A stretch of DNA of 64,000 nucleotides from Litoditis marina (lineage: Eukaryota; Nematoda; Chromadorea; Rhabditida; Rhabditidae): contig OZ038439.1 in assembly GCA_964036275.1 (NCBI GenBank), positions 11,302,904-11,366,903 on the forward strand, written 5' to 3'. The notes beneath the pieces were generated by a model, which worked only from the letters and a program-made list of their open reading frames with translations, was not told the DNA's origin and searched no databases. Below, one piece after another: positions 59,001 through 64,000 of the stretch (within the stretch, counting starts at the first letter, position 1; every line of letters begins with the position of its first letter). Made by a program: the position numbers and the translations under genes.

Positions 59001-62000
59001 TCCAGTATTCCACTGAAATGTACTTTGATCAAAGTGGGACATACACAGGGTTTGCTCCTACACAATGTTTTTGTTGATGCGTTCGACTTTCTCTGTCGTA
59101 TGTATTAACCAGTTTTTATCCAGTTTAAACGTCCAGGTCAAAAGTTAAAACACAACACAATAATCTGTAATCTGTACTAATGCTCTGTTATTGACATTTT
59201 TACCACGTCACACGTTATCACCATATATAGCGATTCTGAAGAGTATTTCACTTTCTCACCCCCAGATGTTCCTTTGAATCCGTTCCGGAATACTTCCGTG
59301 AGGATATACACGTATTCCGGTCCGTCCATCCCGTGTTCGTGGGCGGCCAATAAAGCATTCCGACGCGCCACGTTGTTCTCCAGGCAGAGGAGAATTACTG
59401 TAATGAATAGGTAAAGTTTGAAACAACAAAGTTCTTTATGATAAAAAAGTGTTGTTCTGCAGGGAAGTTTTCTTCAAAAACATTCATTCTAATTTTCATT
59501 GGCACGCGGTCAAAGTCCCTTTGCCATTGGCTCGGAAACATTCGCGCCAGCTTCCAGCCATTGGCAAGCTACAAAAGTGAGAGATTATGCAGGACAGTGA
59601 GCCGCAGACGGTTCGAGAGCCTGTGTCTCTCTGACCTACACCCTCTCTCGTTGAAGTGACATTAGCTGGCCAATTGCCAGGGAGTCTGACGACGATTCTA
59701 TTCTGCTCAGACTAATGAGAACAGTCGTGTCGAACTCATGTTTTATATGACTTTCCTTCTTTTTTTTTCAGTTTCTGAGAAACCGTAGTTTGCTAATCTT
59801 TAGTAGCTACAACCCGCCATAGACAAGAAGATTAAATTTTTCTATGCCATTTCCAATTGACATTTACAAATTTATACTTCGTGATTACGCGTGATCCAGC
59901 ATGTGATTCTTCTGGAAATACTTCCTATTTCCGAGAAGCAAGACATAAACTACACATGATTAAGTTGCTAGTTGTAAACATAGTTGGAAGTAAAATGACG
60001 AAAACAGTGGGCCATAGAGAAATTCTTGCAAAAACCTAGGAACTCAAGCACTTGACGTTTTGAGTATTTGTATGATTGGAGCAAAAATACTCATTAAGTA
60101 TGTTTTTTTTTCAGTAAACGTAAAATTCACGTGGAATTGAAAACAAAATTATACCTCGTGCCACTTTTTTCATTTCTCCCATCGCGTTTTGGTAGCCGGA
60201 CAGGTCGAGTTTGGTCAATTTCTTCTTGTAAACAAATGAGGCTCCACCTGCTTCGGCATTCAGCAGGTCCTGTGATGGAACAGTGAAGACGAACAAAATA
60301 TGATAGAAATATACCTCGTGCAACTTTTGCCACAAACAATATAACTAATGTAATAGTGAACTTACGCGATCAAGCAATAACACGATTTGTGCCCAATCTA
60401 GATATTCAATATGGTTCGAAAGTAGTTGAAACATATAAGAGATTTTGAATGAAAATGGAGGTTTATCTAAAATATCCAGAAAAATAGTGTTTTTCTATTG
60501 AAACCAGCCGTGCGACATTGACCTGCTCCCTCTGTTATGATATGAAAATTATTTGCTTGTTTTATATTTTCTTGAATGAAGTAAAAGTGAGATATGATGA
60601 ATGTGTGATTGTAAAGAGAGAGAGTAATACCGAGAAAGAGACAGAGAGAGAGGGAAATTGAGAGAAGTTGAGAGAGATAGAGATACAGAGAGAGAATAAG
60701 TGTGTACCTGAACATTGTCAATGACGAGCGAGCAACGAGGTATCGTTTTGTCGCGAACCGAGTAGTAGAGGACAGCGATGTCGGTCCAGTTGTACTTTTT
60801 GAACATACGAATCACCGATTGGGCTTGGCTGCGAACATCTTTCAATTAGAAAAGAGAAAACACAATGTTGAATACACTTCAACATAAGATTGATCAAATT
60901 TGTTCACACAAACTTCATAAACGAAACAAAAAAGTACAGATCAGAACACTAGAAACGTAGAAACCCATTCTTCTCCTTCCAGCTCTAGACGAAAGAGTTC
61001 AATCATTCGACCAAGACCATTAGACCAAGATAATTAGATCAGATATGTGATATGGACAAGAAGACTAAAAGAGAAAAAGAATTTCTCTGAAAAAAATTAA
61101 GGACTACAACACTTCTTTTTACAATTTTGTCGTATTAATCACCCAAACTCACTTGATAGAGCTGCTGGAAGACGCCATAAGCGTAGGATATTTGGCCTTG
61201 TTGACCAGATCAGAGGAGTACAATGGGCCCCACATAACCATCGGGTAGTTATAGTAGCGAGCGACAATTCCGGCGGTTTGAGCAGCTGGAATAGAAATAT
61301 TAATGTTTTTACTACTGTAAACAGACAAATGATCAATAATCTTCGAGTGAAGCATGAAAGAACTACGGTTTATTCCAGTAGGTTTTTTCCGTTCATTCAT
61401 TTAGTATGTATTTTATTGGAATCTGCTCTATCCGAGTTGATAGTTCTAATCTTATGGTATTCAAATGAGCTGCAAGAATGATAGTTGTGGGTCGAGATCA
61501 AACTAAAACCAAGCTAAAGGATTTGTCAAACTGTTGTGGACACCGTACCATCGATTTTATAAGAAGCGGAAAATGGCAAGCCAGTCTGCGTATCATTGAT
61601 CTACACACTCACTCGCCTGTTTGCAAGTTATCAACGATCGCCCCGCATCGCTCAATCGTGGGGAAGATAGCGACTATTCGGTCATGACCTATACGAGTCA
61701 TACCTTCTGAACATGGTGGTCCCAGTATGACGTCCGTTCCGTCTGATGCGTAACGAATAACCGAACCAGAGGACTCCGCCAGCGAGCATTCATCGAAACT
61801 CCAGGTTAAACTTAAAATAACTTTTTTATGAACTCGAAATAACACCAATCAGAACATCAAACATCAAGGTTCCGGATATAGTTATCAATATAAGCTTGTG
61901 ATTAGTTCACCGAATGAGCACACGAACAAAAAACGAATGAATTTTATTTGAGTGAATAACGATTCATAAAATTCACTTTCTCGAGTTGTGCTGTGCTTTT

Positions 62001-62806
62001 CACATCATAGTTAGTGACAAGAAAAGCATAACATAACTCAACAACGTGAAAAGTTACGTAAAACACTCTAGTCTACGTGACAACCTGAACATGTTACTTC
62101 ATGGTTTCGTATTGCGGCAGAATCTTGTCCTCCATGATCTTATCCCAAGCGACAGCTACAGCGCCAGCCGTCCGGTCCCAACCGACCGACTGAAGAAAAC
62201 ACAGTTCATTAAGGTTTTTGTTTTTCTGAGGTCGTCCAACTATTTTATTGCCCCCTTCATGTTCATAAGTCTATGTGTGAACCTAGGAACATTGTGGATC
62301 ATCAGTATGCCTTCACCAAAGATCCCGTCAGATTCAAGAGTAACCGTTTTTCAGTTTTAGGTTACCTCGGAAAAAAGTTACCAGAGATCCGGCGAGAGAC
62401 ACAGAATAAACTTGAGGGGAAAATGATCTAGCACACGCACTCTGGTAAACCATAACGGTATAAACTATTTGTCAGCTCCGATAGTCACTCACCCAGGTCA
62501 AATCACTGTCTTCGTAGGCGCACGACAGTCCCACGTTGAGTACCTTGAAAGATTTTTTTTTGGCAGTTTTTCAACTTCATGTCTTTGAGATTATAAGTTA
62601 ATGAACTCAGTTTTTCATTTTACCAATGTATCATACGAATTTTCTATCTTGAATGAAAGTTTGAGAGAAGCGGTATTTTTGAGTACGTTAACGATTCAGA
62701 GTCATTTTGTGAGCGTAATGCCGTAATGATCATTTGTTGTCATGTCTACCTTTGCTCTGACAGTCGAAAGAATAACTAGTAAAGAGAATGAAATATTCGA
62801 CCACAT
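44066..62806 (-). CDS. receptor-type guanylate cyclase, 30 exons
   Basis: Membrane cyclase making cGMP, of the type used in nematode sensory neurons. Exons in transcript order: 62806-62750, 62543-62493, 62189-62098, 61810-61704, 61285-61153, 60828-60708, 60269-60155, 59397-59260, 59012-58933, 58686-58582, 57971-57839, 57548-57424, 56974-56889, 56540-56427, 55949-55871, 55636-55559, 55277-55161, 54983-54879, 54735-54664, 54446-54363, 54114-54054, 53604-53455, 53199-53022, 52703-52563, 52252-52129, 51679-51611, 46113-45939, 45747-45649, 44588-44494, 44134-44066; all phases fit, 1050 aa. Signal peptide [18 protein letters not shown]; ligand-binding-like ectodomain to about 448 (GPPCSEAAQTAG, SIINQ junction); TM about 459-485; kinase-homology about 500-790; dimerisation helix 794-840; cyclase domain about 860-1030. 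Metal Asp867 and Asp911, guanine-selecting Glu907 and Cys979, and Arg990 are all present, so activity is expected. The kinase-like region lacks the catalytic Asp ([10 protein letters not shown]) and is a pseudokinase. Confidence 0.93.
44403..44475. repeat. small hairpin with TGTAGTTTGATC ends
   Basis: Left GTGTTTGTAGTTTGATCCCT, right GATCAAACTACAA; about 75 bp. One of many occurrences of this end sequence (see findings). Confidence 0.65.
44706..44881. repeat. hairpin MITE, family 2, copy d
   Basis: In the intron at 44589-45648 of the cyclase gene. Left AGTACGTATGCTAGAAGATC, right GATCTTCTAGCATACGTACA, centre ATCCCGGCGGGAT. Confidence 0.9.
45050..45290 (+). repeat. family-11 element with conserved short ORF, copy 2
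   Basis: Starts CACCAATCTATGTCCTTCTA, ends GTTATAAGTGGGTGGAACAA. Its plus-strand frame from about 45165 stays open and reads [16 protein letters not shown], then TWKF, then [12 protein letters not shown]. Confidence 0.7.
45405..45640 (+). repeat. family-11 element with conserved short ORF, copy 3
   Basis: Same orientation as copy 2 and about 120 bases downstream, ending only 9 bases before the splice donor of a cyclase exon on the opposite strand (45649). Its open frame reads [16 protein letters not shown], then TWKF, then [12 protein letters not shown]. Confidence 0.7.
46660..47640. repeat. degenerate long repeats in the large cyclase intron
   Basis: The block TTCCTGATTnGGTCTGTGnGA followed by GAACnACATTATnnATAA and GAnTGTCTCA occurs around 47050-47110, 47200-47250 (weaker) and 47528-47610. 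The spacing is irregular. I see no coding potential. Confidence 0.5.
48079..51275 (+). CDS. seven-transmembrane chemoreceptor-like gene nested in a cyclase intron
   Basis: Probable nematode serpentine (GPCR) chemoreceptor of about 320 aa, on the strand opposite the host gene. Proposed exons: 48079-48298, 48614-48849, 49131-49238, 49557-49719, 49941-50038, 50603-50674, 51218-51275. TM1 [19 protein letters not shown] and TM2 [12 protein letters not shown] are in exon 1; TM3 [19 protein letters not shown] then FRKF (in the place of an NRY-like motif) and TM4 [15 protein letters not shown] are in exon 2. A Cys/aromatic extracellular loop is in exon 3, TM5 [19 protein letters not shown] in exon 4, TM6 [20 protein letters not shown] in exon 5, TM7 [18 protein letters not shown] in exon 6, and [10 protein letters not shown] plus a basic tail in exon 7. 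Exons 3 and 4 do not join in frame with the canonical sites I can see. The exon 2 donor is also a choice between several GT sites. It may therefore be a pseudogene or contain a sequence error. Confidence 0.7.
50410..50480. repeat. small hairpin with TTGTAGTTTGATC ends
   Basis: Left CCTTGTAGTTTGATCTCG, right ACACGATCAAACTACGA. In an intron of the nested receptor gene. Confidence 0.6.
50690..50912. repeat. inverted-repeat element with CATTCCCACTGAGAC ends, copy 3
   Basis: Left CCATTCCCACTGAGACTTGG, right CCGAGGTCTCACTGGGAATGG; about 223 bp, in an intron of the nested receptor gene. Confidence 0.8.
51752..51950 (+). repeat. tRNA-derived SINE-like element, copy 3
   Basis: Head GTCGTCGTCAACGAAAAGGC and GGTACTGTATATGTTACTTTC, A-box-like TAGCGCAGTGG (about 51863-51873) and B box GGTTCGATTCC (about 51903-51913). 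It lies between two cyclase exons, on the opposite strand. Confidence 0.75.
53785..54000. repeat. element with AAAGGAGTCCGGAACAC ends, copy 1
   Basis: Left TTAAAGGAGTCCGGAACACA, right GTGTTCCGGTCTCCTTTACC. The interior includes TTGAGCAGAGGTTT, GAGAGCACAAACAACTCGTA and GCAACGCGTCCAATCAAAA. An inverted second copy is at 57205-57420. Confidence 0.85.
56690..56870. repeat. two adjacent hairpins with TGTAGTTTG ends
   Basis: 56690-56763: left GTGTTTGTAGTTTGAACCCG, right CACCAAACTACAAACAGG. About 56815-56872: left GATTGTAGTTTGGTTCCGAT, right GCACCAAACTACAAAACA. Both are followed by the phrase ATCAATAATCTCACTCGTCR, and the second ends where a cyclase exon's donor (56889) lies within that phrase. Confidence 0.65.
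57010..57165. repeat. CT-rich microsatellite
   Basis: About 150 bp of imperfect CT/TTTC repeats on the plus strand, in a cyclase intron. Confidence 0.8.
57205..57420. repeat. element with AAAGGAGACCGGA ends, copy 2 (inverted)
   Basis: Starts GTCAAAGGAGACCGGAGAGC and ends TGTGTTCCGGTCTCCTTTAA, directly against the splice donor of the cyclase exon at 57424. Its interior is the complement of copy 1 (for example TTTTGATTGGACGCGTTGCG). Confidence 0.85.
58065..58195. repeat. TGTAGTTTGATC-type palindromes
   Basis: AATGAAACTACAAACACCGA (58066), GTTTGTAGTTTGATTGCTAT (58115) and GAGATCAAACTACAACAATA (58172) lie within 130 bp, the last two forming a hairpin. Confidence 0.6.
60595..60705. repeat. GA-rich microsatellite
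   Basis: About 80-110 bp of imperfect (GA)n on the plus strand, ending right at the splice donor side of the cyclase exon at 60708. Confidence 0.75.
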
Positions 62807-63789
62807 CTTGCATAAACGGATTGCAGGAATGATTTCGTTGAGACTAGTTTCAATTTTGTATGGATTCGGAACGGAATTAACAAACGACGAAATTAGTTGA
62901 AACCCTAAAGTGGGAGCAATTTAGTTGAACTCATCTGAAATGTAGGCAGAACAGACTGAAGATACACCGTCACACTAATCGTGAAATTCTGAGTTATAAA
63001 AATTGAAAAAAGCTACCCTCAAATCACATATTTTCTGTAAGCTTCCTGTTTTTCATGGGATTTTTTTGACTTCACTGCACACTAAAGTCGTAGAGTCTGG
63101 TAAAAAATAGTATTGATATTCAGTAATCTTATGTGTTTCATATTCACATTTTGTATATGTAGGGGTCATTTGGTGATCTGCAGGCTGTTTGTACATTCTG
63201 GCCTCACCTGCTATGTTTGTATTCCATTCTCTGTTTGTAGTTTGATCCCCTCTCATTTTGCTCAAAAATTGGGTAAATTTCGGATTAAAAATTCCGTATT
63301 TTGCATTTTTGCACTGCAAATGTGTTTGCTAAAAATAAAACTTCGATTCAAGAAAGAATGCCTATTTCCAACAACAGATTATAGTGGAAACGCGGAAGCA
63401 AACAAGTACACCCCAGGTATCTTCCTAGAAATGAAATGTGAAAATAGTATTTAATTATTTATTCCATGAAAAGGATTATGTTCGTTACGAGAATGCGAAC
63501 GTATAGTCACTACAATGCAGATTGATCAACACATTGCAAAATAGATGCAAGAAATTAGGGTTTCACAACTTCATGAAAAATGAGAACAAAAATATTACAC
63601 TACTGGAAAGAAAAAGGAAGAAAAACGGGATTATCGAAACATGAACAGAAGTTCAATTTTCGAAAATGTCATCACAAAGTATGCATGCGAACAAAAGAGT
63701 CACCATTGTACTATCATTCTGTGGTATTCTGGAAAATAAAAATACCAACTTTTTCTTTTTAAAAATCTCAATTATATTACGAAAGACGT
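62807..63789. other. intergenic region between two tandem cyclase genes
   Basis: About 1 kb that should hold the promoter of the 62806 gene and the 3' UTR of the upstream paralogue. A TTTGTAGTTTGATCCCC word occurs at 63234. No exon is seen. Confidence 0.5.
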
Positions 63790-63858
63790 CTATTCCGCCA
63801 ATTCGCGCTCAATTTCTTCCTCAGTCAGAAGCCAATGAGTCTCCACTGCTCCCTTGCC
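63790..63858 (-). CDS. last exon of a second receptor guanylate cyclase (partial)
   Basis: Minus-strand exon of 23 codons with a TTTCAG acceptor at 63859 and TAG stop at 63790. It reads [20 protein letters not shown] then AE. The last exon of the downstream cyclase (44134-44066) has the same length, the same phase and the same first 12 residues ([12 protein letters not shown]). The rest of the gene lies beyond the right edge. It is a tandem paralogue in the same orientation. Confidence 0.85.
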   Translation of the reverse strand, partial: GKGAVETHWLLTEEEIERELAE

Positions 63859-64000
63859 CTGAAATATTCCCATTGAACTTTTTTTCGTATCTCTGGGTAT
63901 ACTCGACCTACACACTCTTTCATTTGCTGAAAAAAAGCAGAATCGCCGCGCCGTAAATCCGGGTGAAATTATTATTTCCAAACTTTCAAAACCTCGCCGA

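Noticed and set aside
60549..60845. Longer cyclase exon extending to an AAAG acceptor near 60838
   Set aside because: The upstream exon leaves two bases, which fits only the GCAG acceptor before 60828; the AAAG choice breaks the frame.

Overview
The window is nuclear DNA from a nematode, most likely a free-living rhabditid. The evidence is a dpy-13-like cuticle collagen, tandem receptor-type guanylate cyclases of the nematode chemosensory kind, a nematode-style serpentine receptor, genes split by many GT-AG introns with TTTCAG-like acceptors, and TTTCAG-like sequences just upstream of several start codons that would suit spliced-leader addition. Exons are GC-richer than the AT-rich introns. 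Introns and intergenic DNA are packed with short hairpin (MITE-like) repeats. All coding calls were made by reading exons and checking splice phase by hand; no alignment was run.

Layout. At the left edge, minus strand, is the first exon of a mitochondrially targeted protein (10-107). Then on the plus strand come L-2-hydroxyglutarate dehydrogenase (2870-10047, 14 exons, 440 aa) and an unrecognised single-pass type I membrane protein (11325-19386, about 475-497 aa). A three-exon cuticle collagen lies on the minus strand (20019-21478, 303 aa), with a threefold repeat of about 170 bp in its upstream region. A THAP-domain protein (25550-28604, 211 aa) and the PACS sorting adaptor (29819-42307, 22 exons, 831 aa) follow on the plus strand. 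The right third is a 30-exon receptor guanylate cyclase on the minus strand (62806 down to 44066, 1050 aa). One 5.5-kb intron of it holds a complete-looking seven-helix receptor gene on the opposite strand (48079-51275). At the right edge is the last exon of a second, tandem guanylate cyclase (63790-63858).

The genes are mostly unrelated housekeeping, cuticle and sensory genes and do not form one pathway. The exception is the right end, where a chemoreceptor-like gene sits inside a guanylate cyclase gene next to a paralogous cyclase; in nematodes both families act in sensory neurons.

The non-coding DNA carries at least a dozen repeat families. These include a tRNA-derived SINE-like element with A and B boxes (three copies), two well-defined hairpin MITE families (six and four copies), a GGTAACC-rich palindrome family, elements rich in G/C tracts, and a family whose three copies keep the same reading frame of about 40 codons open. 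No rRNA, CRISPR or prokaryotic feature was seen.
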